Source: Jejuia sp049889775 (lineage in GTDB: Bacteria; Bacteroidota; Bacteroidia; Flavobacteriales; Flavobacteriaceae). Taken from it: a stretch of 64,000 nt of DNA. The notes under the pieces are model-generated. The model saw only the letters and a list, made by a program, of their open reading frames with translations. It had not been told where the DNA came from and ran no database searches. A program made the position numbers and the translations under genes. The stretch is from contig JBMHCT010000043.1 in NCBI GenBank assembly GCA_049889775.1, positions 62,001-126,000 of the forward strand, given 5' to 3'. This document shows positions 7,690 through 16,551 of the stretch, in pieces. Position 1 is the stretch's first letter; each line of letters opens with the position of its first letter.

Positions 7690-9138
7690 TTATCCAACAC
7701 TACCTTCTAAACTAATTTCTAATAGTTTTTGAGCTTCAACAGCAAATTCCATTGGTAATTTGTTTAATACCTCTTTACTAAAACCGTTTACTATTAATGC
7801 AATCGCTTTTTCTGTATCTATTCCTCTTTGGTTACAATAAAAAATTTGGTCTTCACCAATTTTACTCGTTGTGGCTTCGTGCTCAATTTTAGCTGATTTA
7901 TTTTTCGCCTCTATGTAGGGGAATGTGTGTGCACCGCACTCGTTGCCCATTAATAAACTGTCACACTGTGAAAAGTTACGCGCATTTTCAGCTCTAGAAT
8001 TTATTTGTACCAATCCGCGGTAACTATTTTGTGATTTTCCTGCTGAAATTCCTTTCGAAATTATAGTAGACTTTGTATTGTTTCCCAAATGAATCATTTT
8101 TGTTCCAGTATCTGCTTGCTGATAATTGTTGGTAACTGCAATAGAATAGAACTCACCTACAGAGTTATCACCTTTCAATACGCAACTTGGGTATTTCCAT
8201 GTTACTGCAGATCCTGTTTCTACCTGTGTCCAAGATATTTTGGCATTGTCTTCACACAAACCACGCTTAGTCACAAAATTGTATACACCACCTTTGCCTT
8301 CAGCATTTCCTGGGAACCAGTTTTGTACGGTGGAGTATTTTATTTCGGCATCTTCCAAAGCAATCAACTCAACAACCGCAGCATGCAATTGATTTTCATC
8401 GCGACTTGGAGCCGTACATCCTTCTAAATAACTTACATAACTACCTTCATCAGCAATTACCAAAGTTCTTTCAAATTGTCCTGTACCTGCCTGATTAATC
8501 CTGAAGTATGTAGACAATTCCATCGGGCATTTTACGCCTTTTGGAATGTAACAAAACGACCCATCACTAAAAACTGCGGAATTCAACGCCGCATAGAAAT
8601 TATCTTTTTGTGGAACCACAGTACCAATATATTTCTTTACCAATTCAGGATGTTCTTTGATGGCTTCAGAAATACTCATAAATATGATCCCTTGTTCGGC
8701 TAATGTCTTTTTAAAAGTTGTAGCTACAGAAACAGAATCTACAACTACGTCCATCGCAACACCAGCCAATTTTTTTTGTTCATCCAAAGAAATACCAAGT
8801 TTGTCAAAAGTTGCCAATAATTCTGGGTCAACTTCATCTAAACTGTCATATTTAGGTTTGCTATTTGGTGCCGAGTAGTAAGAAATCCCTTGAAAATCAG
8901 GCTTCTCATAATTTACATTAGCCCACTCAGGTTCTTCCATATCTTGCCACACACGAAACGCTTCTAAGCGCCATTCGGTCATCCATTCTGGCTCTTCTTT
9001 TTTTTCAGAAATGGCACGAACAATGTCTTCGTTTAAACCATTTGGAAAGGTGTCTGATTCTATATCAGTATAAAAACCGTATTCGTATTCTTTGGTTTTT
9101 AACTCTTCGCGAAGATCATCTTCTGTATACTTCGACAT
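7690..9138 (-). CDS. sufB: SufB scaffold subunit
   Basis: SufB is the main cluster-building subunit of SufBC2D. The longest frame starts at 9183 but would overlap sufA. The ATG at 9138 (MSKYTEDDL) removes the overlap and gives 482 aa, normal for SufB. Family marks include IPKGVKCPMELSTYFRIN, ISAGKSQNSYRGLVQIN and the C-terminal RGIDTEKAIALIVNGF. It lies 14 bp downstream of sufA. Confidence 0.96.
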   Translation of the reverse strand: MSKYTEDDLREELKTKEYEYGFYTDIESDTFPNGLNEDIVRAISEKKEEPEWMTEWRLEAFRVWQDMEEPEWANVNYEKPDFQGISYYSAPNSKPKYDSLDEVDPELLATFDKLGISLDEQKKLAGVAMDVVVDSVSVATTFKKTLAEQGIIFMSISEAIKEHPELVKKYIGTVVPQKDNFYAALNSAVFSDGSFCYIPKGVKCPMELSTYFRINQAGTGQFERTLVIADEGSYVSYLEGCTAPSRDENQLHAAVVELIALEDAEIKYSTVQNWFPGNAEGKGGVYNFVTKRGLCEDNAKISWTQVETGSAVTWKYPSCVLKGDNSVGEFYSIAVTNNYQQADTGTKMIHLGNNTKSTIISKGISAGKSQNSYRGLVQINSRAENARNFSQCDSLLMGNECGAHTFPYIEAKNKSAKIEHEATTSKIGEDQIFYCNQRGIDTEKAIALIVNGFSKEVLNKLPMEFAVEAQKLLEISLEGSVG

Positions 9139-9152
9139 ATTTTCTTGATTAT

Positions 9153-9482
9153 TTATAGTGAAAATGATTCGCCGCAACCACAAGTTCGGTTAGCGTTGGG
9201 GTTATTAAAAACAAAACCAGTGCCATTTAAACCACCAGAATATTCTAAAGTGGTTCCTATAAGGTATAAGAAGCTTTTTTTATCAACTATGATTTTTACA
9301 CCATTGTCCTCAAAAACTTTATCACCATCTTGTTGTTCTTTATCAAATTTTAAGTCATAAGATAAACCCGAACAACCACCACTTTTAACACCTACACGTA
9401 TATAGTCTGTACTAGCATTATAGCCGTCATCTGCCATAAGCTCAACCACTTTCTTTTTAGCCGTTTCAGAGACTTTTATCAT
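9153..9482 (-). CDS. sufA: SufA/IscA-type iron-sulfur carrier
   Basis: This 109-aa A-type carrier has the three conserved cysteines of the family: C37 in GGCSGLSY, and C101 and C103 in the C-terminal CGCGESF. A-type proteins accept clusters from the scaffold and deliver them to apo-enzymes. It is the first gene of the suf operon, behind the -7 box at 9547-9554. IscA and SufA cannot be told apart on sequence alone; the suf context favours SufA. Confidence 0.93.
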   Translation of the reverse strand: MIKVSETAKKKVVELMADDGYNASTDYIRVGVKSGGCSGLSYDLKFDKEQQDGDKVFEDNGVKIIVDKKSFLYLIGTTLEYSGGLNGTGFVFNNPNANRTCGCGESFSL

Positions 9483-9546
9483 ATTATTTTTCTATTAAAT
9501 TTAGTATTGTCTAAGTGTATTATTAAGACAGTTTCTAAATAATGCA

Positions 9547-9554
9547 CAAAGATA
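9547..9554 (-). promoter_or_regulatory. -7 box TATCTTTG of the suf operon
   Basis: On the minus strand this is TATCTTTG, an exact consensus match, about 65 nt upstream of sufA. It is the same octamer as for the DUF3078 and alpha/beta hydrolase genes. No clear -33 TTG lies at standard spacing, and no recognisable IscR- or Fur-like palindrome overlaps it. Confidence 0.6.
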
Positions 9555-9661
9555 CAATATAAGTCTATGAATAATTAATATCCTAACATTATATTAGCAT
9601 ATAGGTTTATAGGTTTTTGTTATAATAATTTTTTAGATAATTAAACAAAAAGTAGACGCTT

Positions 9662-9691
9662 CAAAATCAGTTAAATAAACTGATGATTTTG
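9662..9691. other. Hairpin in the sufA upstream gap
   Basis: CAAAATCAGTT pairs with AACTGATGATTTTG over 11 bp with one bulged G. It is followed on the plus strand by a T-rich run. The 391-bp gap 9483-9873 otherwise holds the suf promoter and one interspersed repeat (9699-9795); no gene is seen in it. Confidence 0.4.
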
Positions 9692-9698
9692 GTGTTAA

Positions 9699-9795
9699 TT
9701 TTTTTTTGGCGTTACCCACAAGGGGTCGGGCTTTTCGTTAAAAGTTTTGCCTCGATGCGAGCCTCGGCAAAAGCTACCACTGCAATCCCTAACGC
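9699..9795 (-). repeat. GCGTTAGGG-type interspersed repeat, copy 1
   Basis: Read on the minus strand, it starts GCGTTAGGGATTGCAG and ends GACCCCTTGTGGGTAACGCC followed by an A tract. The ends GCGTTA and TAACGC are inverted. The interior, GCTTTTGCCGAGG..CCTCGGCAAAAC as read across the element, forms a stem. Related copies are at 33604-33701 and 40484-40615, with a degenerate one at 35564-35635. It is non-coding. Confidence 0.7.
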
Positions 9796-9873
9796 GCACT
9801 CATCAGCCAACATATTTTAAATACCGAGGCAGTTCTTGTTCTAAAAAGGTTCTAGGAAAACTTTTTTTATCAT

Positions 9874-10113
9874 TTACTTAAGGTCTATTAAGCTTCGAAG
9901 TGCATTAGATTTTCTACGTTTAAAATAATTGGACAGCGATTTCAACTCACCAAAAACAGATATATTCATAATATCTCCGCTTTTTACAGAAATAAAATAA
10001 TTTTTGCAGGTTTTACAGACTAGCTCAGACGTTTCGTTATCAATATCCGCTACATGTTTTAGATTGTGACCAAAGACTTCGCAAAAGTGAGGTGTAGGTT
10101 TTTTGGGCATCAT
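9874..10113 (-). CDS. Small C-GH-CxxC zinc-site protein
   Basis: This 79-aa protein has FCEVFGHN followed by ELVCKTCKNYF, giving the pattern C-x3-G-H ... C-x2-C, a likely zinc site. A basic tail follows (FKRRK). The proteins at 15876 and 16207 share the pattern and size. The C-x3-GH opening resembles DUF1660, small proteins known mainly from phages and prophages; this resemblance is from memory and modest. It stands alone between the suf repeat region and the MbnH-like gene. Function unknown. Confidence 0.65.
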   Translation of the reverse strand: MMPKKPTPHFCEVFGHNLKHVADIDNETSELVCKTCKNYFISVKSGDIMNISVFGELKSLSNYFKRRKSNALRSLIDLK

Positions 10114-10232
10114 AGTTCATCAGAAAATTTGGGAGTCTAAATATGTTCAAAATCATTCAAATAAGCGCTAAAAAGTATATTTATTCGACGAAATACGTTA
10201 TTTTCATTGAAATTATCAATGATTCGTAGGGT

Positions 10233-11300
10233 TTAATCAATATTAAAATCAGGATTATTGATAAAATCAAAATCTGATAGTGTTAGCAGAAAAGCCTTTA
10301 AGTCGGCTTTATCATTATCAGAAAGACCAACACCGCCCTGTGATACCTTCTTCATTAAAGGATCAATAGTGAGTGAGTTTTTTAAACCTTCGCTATAATG
10401 ATTAATAACTTCCTCTAAAGTTGTAAACCTTCCGTCGTGCATATAAGGCGAAGTAAATACTAAGTTTCTTAAAGAAGGAGATCTAAATTTTCCATTATCA
10501 GCAGGGTCACCAGTTACACCTCCAAGCCCTAAATCAGAAAAAGTTTCATCCAATCCGTTGTTGTGAAAATCATTATCTGTCCAAAGCGGATTTTTATCAC
10601 TACCATGGCAATGGAAACAATCGCCTCTTGCTTCATCCATAAAAACATCAAAACCATTTTGTTCCTCTGGAGTCAATTCAACTTCACCTAAAAGAAATTT
10701 ATCAAATTTAGAGTTAGCCGAAATTAATGTGCGTTCGAATTGAGCAATGGCCTTTGTAACAAGGGTAGAATCAATTTCTGATGTTCCAAAAGCTTTTTCA
10801 AATAAAGCGGGATAATCCTTATGCTTCTGTAATTTTTGCTGAACGTTCATCCAGGTATCTTTCATTTCTTTAGGATCAACAACAGGCAAAAATGCTTGAT
10901 GTTCCAAGCTAAAAGATTTTCCGTCCCAGAAGAATTTTTCATCATAGTTCCATGCCAGATTAAATAAAGGCATAGAGTTTCTGTTGCCCAAGCTGCCATC
11001 TATACCATCACTAAACCTTGAGGCATCTGTAAATGCATTATCAGGTGTATGACAATCGGCACAGGCCTGAGTGCTATTTCCCGATAAAATAGGATCAAAA
11101 AATAGTTTCTTTCCTAAAGCGACGCCTTCAATAGTTTGTGGGTTATCAACCGGAATTATTGGTGCAATTATAGTTTCAGAAAACAATTCAGGAATCTGTA
11201 AAGGACTTGGAGTTGGTGCATAATTATCCACGCTTTCATCAGTACAAGAACTGGAAATAATTACATTAAAAAGAAGCCAATATTTAATCCAATTATTCAA
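10233..11300 (-). CDS. MbnH/MauG-type di-haem cytochrome c peroxidase-like lipoprotein
   Basis: The 355-aa protein has a lipoprotein signal with C19 (SSSCTDES) and two c-type haem sites, CADCH at residues 80-84 and CFHCH at 228-232. This is the layout of bacterial di-haem peroxidases and MauG relatives. SPYMHDGRFTTLEEVI near the C-terminus is the usual distal ligand region. It directly follows a MbnP-like gene with a 15-bp gap. In the MbnP/MbnH pair, MbnH oxidises a tryptophan of MbnP to kynurenine to create a copper site. That function is inferred from pairing; a plain peroxidase is the alternative. Confidence 0.85.
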   Translation of the reverse strand: MNNWIKYWLLFNVIISSSCTDESVDNYAPTPSPLQIPELFSETIIAPIIPVDNPQTIEGVALGKKLFFDPILSGNSTQACADCHTPDNAFTDASRFSDGIDGSLGNRNSMPLFNLAWNYDEKFFWDGKSFSLEHQAFLPVVDPKEMKDTWMNVQQKLQKHKDYPALFEKAFGTSEIDSTLVTKAIAQFERTLISANSKFDKFLLGEVELTPEEQNGFDVFMDEARGDCFHCHGSDKNPLWTDNDFHNNGLDETFSDLGLGGVTGDPADNGKFRSPSLRNLVFTSPYMHDGRFTTLEEVINHYSEGLKNSLTIDPLMKKVSQGGVGLSDNDKADLKAFLLTLSDFDFINNPDFNID

Positions 11301-11315
11301 AAATTCACGCTTTTT

Positions 11316-12068
11316 TTATTTCAAATTAAATACACTTTGTCCGTTTTCAAACATATCAATTTGGGCCTCAAAATTTGGCATTAACGTGGTGTTTAAAACG
11401 TTTAAATCCCAAGTGTTAGGGTTTTTAAACCACTCAGCTACATCCATTTCAACATTAATTATGGTGTTGTTAGTAATTTCTACCGCACCTAAATTCACCT
11501 TAAAAAAAGTATCTTGAAATTGAAGTTCTGCCCCAGAATTATCAACAGCTCTTATGGCGTGGTAGGCGTATCCGGTTTCGGTTGAGGTATTGTCAATAAA
11601 CCTTCCTTCTAACTGCATATAATGGTAGCCACCTCCGAGTTGAGCAGGCACACTCCAGGAAGCAGAATTTAAATCTGGATAGTTATTATAATTATCTTCA
11701 TTATTAAAACCAAAAGTGAACGATACATTTGAATAATTTCCTGATGGAATTGTTCCAGATGGAATAAAAATTAGATTTTCTTCATTCACAAAATCTACTA
11801 AATTGTATCCACTAAGAACCAATATTTCATTGTTGGAAGTGGTGAAGGTTATATTTGAGATAAGATAGCGCAAACGTTCTATACTCAGCAACTCTCCATT
11901 TTCATTCCTGAATTTTATAGTATTTAAGTCATTTTTTGTTATCATTTCGCCATGCCATGAATGTGAAAAATTAAAAGAAACGTTTGCTCGAGAAGCGGCA
12001 ACTTCGGATTCGCTTTCGCAAGCAGCGCACAAAATAATAAGTGTTGCGTATATAAATATTTTCCTCAT
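11316..12068 (-). CDS. MbnP-like copper-binding lipoprotein
   Basis: The 250-aa lipoprotein has its signal cysteine in CAACESES. The domain carries MbnP family marks: FNFSHSWHGEMI near the start, the strongly conserved RLRYLISNITF, then GGGYHYMQLEGRFID and YAYHAIRAVDNSG. Several W, H and M residues could bind copper after tryptophan oxidation by the adjacent di-haem enzyme. The gene sits 1 bp after the propeller gene and 15 bp before the MbnH-like gene, so all are co-transcribed. No methanobactin precursor gene is apparent nearby, as is usual for MbnP/MbnH pairs in Bacteroidota. Confidence 0.8.
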   Translation of the reverse strand: MRKIFIYATLIILCAACESESEVAASRANVSFNFSHSWHGEMITKNDLNTIKFRNENGELLSIERLRYLISNITFTTSNNEILVLSGYNLVDFVNEENLIFIPSGTIPSGNYSNVSFTFGFNNEDNYNNYPDLNSASWSVPAQLGGGYHYMQLEGRFIDNTSTETGYAYHAIRAVDNSGAELQFQDTFFKVNLGAVEITNNTIINVEMDVAEWFKNPNTWDLNVLNTTLMPNFEAQIDMFENGQSVFNLK

Positions 12069-12069
12069 C

Positions 12070-13416
12070 TTATTTTTGAGTTAATTGATAAATTAATGCG
12101 TCATTGAAACCTTTGTTTTCACTTATATCAATATCTGAGCTACTAGATTCTCCAACAACAATTATATTGCCATTTTCTAATTGAATGGCGTCAAATGCTT
12201 GATCAATGTTATTGCCTCCTAAGGTATGTTGCCATTGCAAATCACCTTCACTGTTAAGTTTTATAACTAGGGCATCATTTTGTCCATTGTTTGATGTTAT
12301 ATTACCATCTGCACTTCTAGAACTTCCGGCAATTATAAAACCGCCATCCGATGCTTTTGCAATAGAACGAGCAGTATCAAAGCTTGAGCCGCCAAAAGAT
12401 TTTCGCCAAATTATATTTCCATCTGGGTCGATTTTCACAACAAAAATATCCGCAGCGCCATTATTAAAGAGTACATCCTTGTCGTTGCTTCTTGTATCAC
12501 CAACAATAATATAATTACCATCATTTGATGATACTATGCCCCAAGCTTCATCAATTTCTGAACCACCATATGATTTTTCCCAAAGTTTGGTGCCGCTTTC
12601 AGAAATTTTTACCACCCAAAAATCATAAGTTCCTTTATTTTCCGAAATATCAACGTCATTGCTATCCGAAGAACCTACTACTAAATAGCCGTTATCATTT
12701 GTTTGTATAACGTCATATGCCGTATCAGTAAAAGAACCTCCAAAAAACTTAGTCCATTCGGCAGTTCCAGAGGCGCTTATTTTAATAGCCCAATAATCAC
12801 CACCAGCATGCCGTTTAGTACTTGCAGTTTTGGTGTTGCCCTGTCCGTTGGAAGCTGTAACATCTAAAACACCTACAAGAAGCAAACCATTATCATTCGT
12901 TTGGATAAGTTTAGTGCCGTTATCGATGCCCGAAAACCCAAATGATGTTTCCCATAAAATTTCACCTAGAGCGCTTAATTTCAATACCCAAAAATCGCTA
13001 TTGCCAAAATTTTCGGTAACATCGCCATCCGCGCTATTGCTAGAACCAAGAATGGTAAATCCGCCATCTTCTGCGACAACTATACTTTTACCTCTATCAT
13101 CTCCAGTGCCACCATAATTTTTTTGCCATTGTAGGTTATGATTGCTATCGTATTTTATCACCCAATAATCAAATGAGGTGTTGGTTTTTGATGCAAAGTC
13201 TCCATCATTACTTTGCACATGACCCAAAACAGCGTAGCCGCCATCGGCGGTCTTGATTATTGAATTAAAACTTTCATTCAAGCTTCCTCCAAGTGCAGTA
13301 ACTAAAGAAACCTCTATATTATCAGTGCTTTTAGTTTCAGAGAATTCGTTTTTGGAACAGCTAGAGAAAATTAAAGGCCATGTACCACAAGCAAATATGT
13401 AGAACCATATTTTCAT
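12070..13416 (-). CDS. Seven-bladed beta-propeller lipoprotein
   Basis: This 448-aa protein has a lipoprotein signal (lipobox FSSC). It then has seven repeats of roughly 55-60 residues, each with a core like YGGSEIDEAWGIVSSNDG followed by a D/N-rich loop (SNDVDISENKG) and DFWVVKIS. Seven repeats fit a seven-bladed propeller. The D/N-rich loops may bind calcium; that is inference. No enzymatic motif is seen. It lies 17 bp after the choice-of-anchor B gene and 1 bp before the MbnP-like gene, which suggests a surface complex with them. Confidence 0.8.
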   Translation of the reverse strand: MKIWFYIFACGTWPLIFSSCSKNEFSETKSTDNIEVSLVTALGGSLNESFNSIIKTADGGYAVLGHVQSNDGDFASKTNTSFDYWVIKYDSNHNLQWQKNYGGTGDDRGKSIVVAEDGGFTILGSSNSADGDVTENFGNSDFWVLKLSALGEILWETSFGFSGIDNGTKLIQTNDNGLLLVGVLDVTASNGQGNTKTASTKRHAGGDYWAIKISASGTAEWTKFFGGSFTDTAYDVIQTNDNGYLVVGSSDSNDVDISENKGTYDFWVVKISESGTKLWEKSYGGSEIDEAWGIVSSNDGNYIIVGDTRSNDKDVLFNNGAADIFVVKIDPDGNIIWRKSFGGSSFDTARSIAKASDGGFIIAGSSRSADGNITSNNGQNDALVIKLNSEGDLQWQHTLGGNNIDQAFDAIQLENGNIIVVGESSSSDIDISENKGFNDALIYQLTQK

Positions 13417-13433
13417 ACAATGCGGATGTAAAA

Positions 13434-14687
13434 TTATTGGCTCTTGCGAACAATAAACAAGCCTCTATTAATGTCGCTAATCACAATATTTCCACTTTCA
13501 AAAAATGGGTAAACGTTCCAAGCACCATCAAATCCTGTGGTATTGTTTTCAGGGTAAGTGTCAAAGAATGCAACCTCTGTAAAAGATCTGCCAGCAATAT
13601 TAGAAATATCTAAAACACGTAATCCTGCGCGATAACTTGCTTGGTAAAACAAGTTGCCCTTAACATAACCGTTATGATCTATTGCAGGATGTAGGCCTAA
13701 ATATTCAAAATGGAGTAACGGATTATCTAAATCTGTAAAATCAAAAGTAATAGTACGTGTATTATTACCCACTCTAATTTCATCCACTTCGTCTCCTAAA
13801 ATAAAGTAGCGCATATCGTCTGTAAACCATCCTTGGTGGGCATATTGCACATTGGGATAAGAAATGGTTGATATAATGGTTGGATTACTTTTATCTGTTA
13901 CATCAGCAATTACCACCTCATTTTCATTGCTGCCAATTAAAATTTCCTTTCCAGTATAATCAGTATCAGGCCCACTATATGTTACTACTTGCGCATCGTG
14001 AGAATAATCACCTTCAGAAAAACTACCCTCAACAACTGGGTTTTTTGGGTCTTGAATATTAATAAACACAGGTCCGCCATTTGCAGTTGTTCCGCCAACC
14101 GTATACGCATATCCAGTATCTTCATTAATTACAATATTATGTGCTCTTCCAATGTCTGTTAAACGTGTGTCCTCTCGAAGTGTTTGTGGTGGATTTACCA
14201 CATTTCTTAGTCTGGTAAGATCAAAAACCTGCATGCCATGACTATCTTCGTTTACAACATTATCTGCAACAATAAAGGCATGATTTTGATATACTTTTAC
14301 ATCGCGCCAGGGACTCGAAATTGTTGCTGTAGGTACGCTGCCAACATAAATAGGTGTTTCGGTATCTGAAATATCCACGAAGGCAGTCAAGCGATCTGTA
14401 GCGATAATAGCATATTCTTTACCTGTATCAGGATCTGTCCAACCCCAAGAATCATTTGCCTCTGCAACTCCAAAAGTGCTTAACGGCATGTGCGCCATTA
14501 AATCCTAGCCGTTACAAGGATAAATATCAGCAAACCCATTTTCACAAGTTTCTAGGGGTAAAGTTTCAGTCATGTCGTCGGGATCATCTTCATCTTGAAT
14601 ATCTGTACTCGGCATGTTTTTATTACAAGATGTAAGAAGAAAACTTAAAATAAAAATGTATCCTAAGGTGTATTTTCTAGGTAGCAT
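13434..14687 (-). pseudogene. Choice-of-anchor B family lipoprotein, interrupted by an in-frame TAG
   Basis: Two frames join without a shift. The upstream one (14687-14505, 60 aa) has a lipoprotein signal (LLTSC) and ends CENGFADIYPCNG, then TAG at 14507-14505. The downstream one continues DLMAHMPLSTFGVAEANDSW. Intact family members run through this junction (typically C.NG.A..YPC..VDL), so TAG replaces one sense codon. The rest (354 aa) holds LVIVD-type propeller repeats such as AFVDISDTETPIYVGSVP. It heads the MbnPH-like operon. It may be a recent nonsense mutation, a sequencing error or suppressible amber. Without the N-terminus the protein would not be exported. Confidence 0.85.
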
Positions 14688-14827
14688 AAGCGGTATTTTT
14701 CTATTTCAAAAGCAATTATATAACGTTACAAAATATAAAGTATTGTAGCAGCTAATTTATGCCTTTAACAAATGTAAAGGATTAAAATTAAATGAGTGAG
14801 TTCCAGTTCTAAATTAAATTCCTTGGT

Positions 14828-14835
14828 TATTTTTG
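14828..14835 (+). promoter_or_regulatory. -7 box TATTTTTG placed for a leaderless thiL transcript
   Basis: TATTTTTG ends 4 nt before the thiL ATG at 14840. With the usual 4-6 nt from box to start site, transcription would begin at or beside the A of the start codon. The same 4-nt spacing occurs before uppP and the AraC-type gene. Confidence 0.55.
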
Positions 14836-14839
14836 CAGT

Positions 14840-15886
14840 ATGATAGAAGATAAGAACCAACAGCGAACAGATTTAAATAGTTTAGGTGAATTTGGACTGA
14901 TAAAACATTTAACCAAAAACTTCAAAGTCCAACATGAGTCCACAGTTAAGGGAATAGGCGATGATGCGGCAGTTTTAGATTTTGAAGATGAACAAATTGT
15001 AGTAACGACAGATTTATTGGTGGAGGGCGTTCATTTTGATTTAAGTTATATGCCTCTTAAACATTTAGGTTATAAAGCTGTAATTGTAAACTTGTCTGAT
15101 GTATATGCTATGAATGCGAAGGCTACTCAAATAACCGTATCTCTTGCTGTTTCTAATCGCTTTCCATTGGAAGCGTTAGAAGAGTTATATGCTGGAATTG
15201 AAACAGCCGCAAAACTGTATAACATTGATGTTGTTGGAGGAGACACAACATCGTCAACAACAGGATTACTGATTTCTATTACTGCTCTCGGGGCAGTTGC
15301 TGGTGAAGATGTGGTCTATAGAAACGGGGCAAAACCAAATGATTTACTAGTGGTTTCAGGTGATTTAGGAGGCGCGTATATGGGGTTGCAGGTGCTTGAG
15401 CGTGAAAAAGAAGTGTATAAAGTCAATCCTAACAACCAACCAGATTTAGAACCATACACCTATATTGTTGAACGCCAACTAAAACCAGAAGCAAGAAAAG
15501 ATATTGTAAAACTTTTGAAGGATTTGAAGGTGAAGCCAACTTCAATGATTGATATAAGTGATGGTTTATCTTCTGAAGTGCTGCACTTATGTGAAAATAG
15601 TAATGTAGGTTGCGATGTGTATGAAAGCAAAATACCTTTAGATCCTCAAGTAATATCTACTTGCGAAGAGTTTAATTTAGATAGTACCACTGTTGCCTTA
15701 AATGGTGGTGAGGATTATGAGTTGCTATTTACAGTAGATCAAAAAGACTATCCCAAAATTAAAGCAAATCCTAATTTAACGGTTGTTGGTTTTATTAAAG
15801 ATAAAAACGCAGGAAGGCATTTAATTACAAGAGCCGAAACTCAAATAGAACTAAAAGCACAAGGTTGGAAGAATTTTAATGCTTAA
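14840..15886 (+). CDS. thiL: Thiamine-monophosphate kinase
   Basis: ThiL phosphorylates thiamine monophosphate with ATP to make thiamine diphosphate. The 348-aa protein matches throughout: IGDDAAVLDF and VVTTDLLVEGVHFDL near the N-terminus carry the metal and substrate aspartates, then DVVGGDTTSS and MIDISDGLSSEVLHLC. No other thiamine genes are nearby and no TPP riboswitch is seen upstream. Its end overlaps the convergent small zinc-site gene by 11 bp. Confidence 0.95.
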   Translation: MIEDKNQQRTDLNSLGEFGLIKHLTKNFKVQHESTVKGIGDDAAVLDFEDEQIVVTTDLLVEGVHFDLSYMPLKHLGYKAVIVNLSDVYAMNAKATQITVSLAVSNRFPLEALEELYAGIETAAKLYNIDVVGGDTTSSTTGLLISITALGAVAGEDVVYRNGAKPNDLLVVSGDLGGAYMGLQVLEREKEVYKVNPNNQPDLEPYTYIVERQLKPEARKDIVKLLKDLKVKPTSMIDISDGLSSEVLHLCENSNVGCDVYESKIPLDPQVISTCEEFNLDSTTVALNGGEDYELLFTVDQKDYPKIKANPNLTVVGFIKDKNAGRHLITRAETQIELKAQGWKNFNA

Positions 15887-16130
15887 AAAGTAAAAGTTCT
15901 TCGTCTATTTTTTCTGTAATAATTCGTATTCTTTGATGGCGCTTTTGGTGTATACGTTCTAAAACGTTGTTTATTTCTTTAAACTTAGGGGTGAGTTCTG
16001 TCAAAGAGCCATTGCTGTTGGTGGTTAGTTGTTTTCCACAATTTTTACAAGTATATTCTTTTACGTGGTAGGTTACGTGTCTGGACACTTCGTAGTTGTG
16101 ACCAAATAGTTTACACTGTAACTGTTTCAT
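15876..16130 (-). CDS. Small C-GH-CxxC zinc-site protein
   Basis: This 84-aa protein has LQCKLFGHNY then EYTCKNCGKQLTT, the same C-x3-GH ... CxxC pattern as the proteins at 9874 and 16207. It shares GSLTELTPKFKEINNVLERI with its neighbour at 16207, so the two are tandem paralogues. The C-terminal half is basic and helical (HQKRHQRIR). Function is unknown; a DUF1660-like nucleic-acid or protein-binding role is possible. Confidence 0.7.
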   Translation of the reverse strand: MKQLQCKLFGHNYEVSRHVTYHVKEYTCKNCGKQLTTNSNGSLTELTPKFKEINNVLERIHQKRHQRIRIITEKIDEELLLFKH

Positions 16131-16206
16131 TCTGATTGCATATTAATAGGTTTTAATTAGGATGTGATGAATTTATTAAAAAGAACCAGAATATGTTAAC
16201 AAGAGG

Positions 16207-16473
16207 TTAGTAAATCGACGAAGTGATTGTTTTTTTCTTCAAACGTTTGATTTTTGCGTTGTATATGCGCTCGAGTAAAAGGTTAATCTCTCTAAACTTC
16301 GGAGTGAGTTCAACTAGGCTACCATCACTGGTGGTGGTGAGTTGCTTGCTACAATGCCTACAAGTGTATTCTTTTACATGTTTTGTTACTTTTTTAGTCA
16401 CATGATAATCATGTCCGAAAATACTACAATATACTTTTGGTATAAGTGTAGTTCTAATAAATTGATTTTCCAT
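16207..16473 (-). CDS. Small C-GH-CxxC zinc-site protein, tandem paralogue
   Basis: This 88-aa protein has VYCSIFGHDY, EYTCRHCSKQLTT and GSLVELTPKFREINLLLERI. It is highly similar to the 15876 protein across about 60 residues and ends in a lysine-rich tail. The 76-bp gap and same orientation suggest a duplication and shared transcription. All four putative zinc ligands are conserved, which argues that both copies are functional. Confidence 0.7.
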   Translation of the reverse strand: MENQFIRTTLIPKVYCSIFGHDYHVTKKVTKHVKEYTCRHCSKQLTTTSDGSLVELTPKFREINLLLERIYNAKIKRLKKKTITSSIY

Positions 16474-16551
16474 AGGTTAAGTTTTGGATAAAGGAGAAAT
16501 ATCTGTTCTAAATATAGAAATTGTTTATAATATATTGGCTGAAATACTAAA

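Noticed and set aside
9139..9183. Extended N-terminus for SufB
   Set aside because: The extra residues would overlap sufA and do not resemble SufB; MSKYTEDDL at 9138 is a better start.
12206..13117. Antisense open frames opposite the propeller lipoprotein gene
   Set aside because: They mirror the repetitive codons of the real gene, have no start signals and no recognisable domains.
14701..14839. TPP riboswitch upstream of thiL
   Set aside because: No THI-box-like conserved segments, and a -7 box lies 4 nt before the ATG, leaving no room for a leader.
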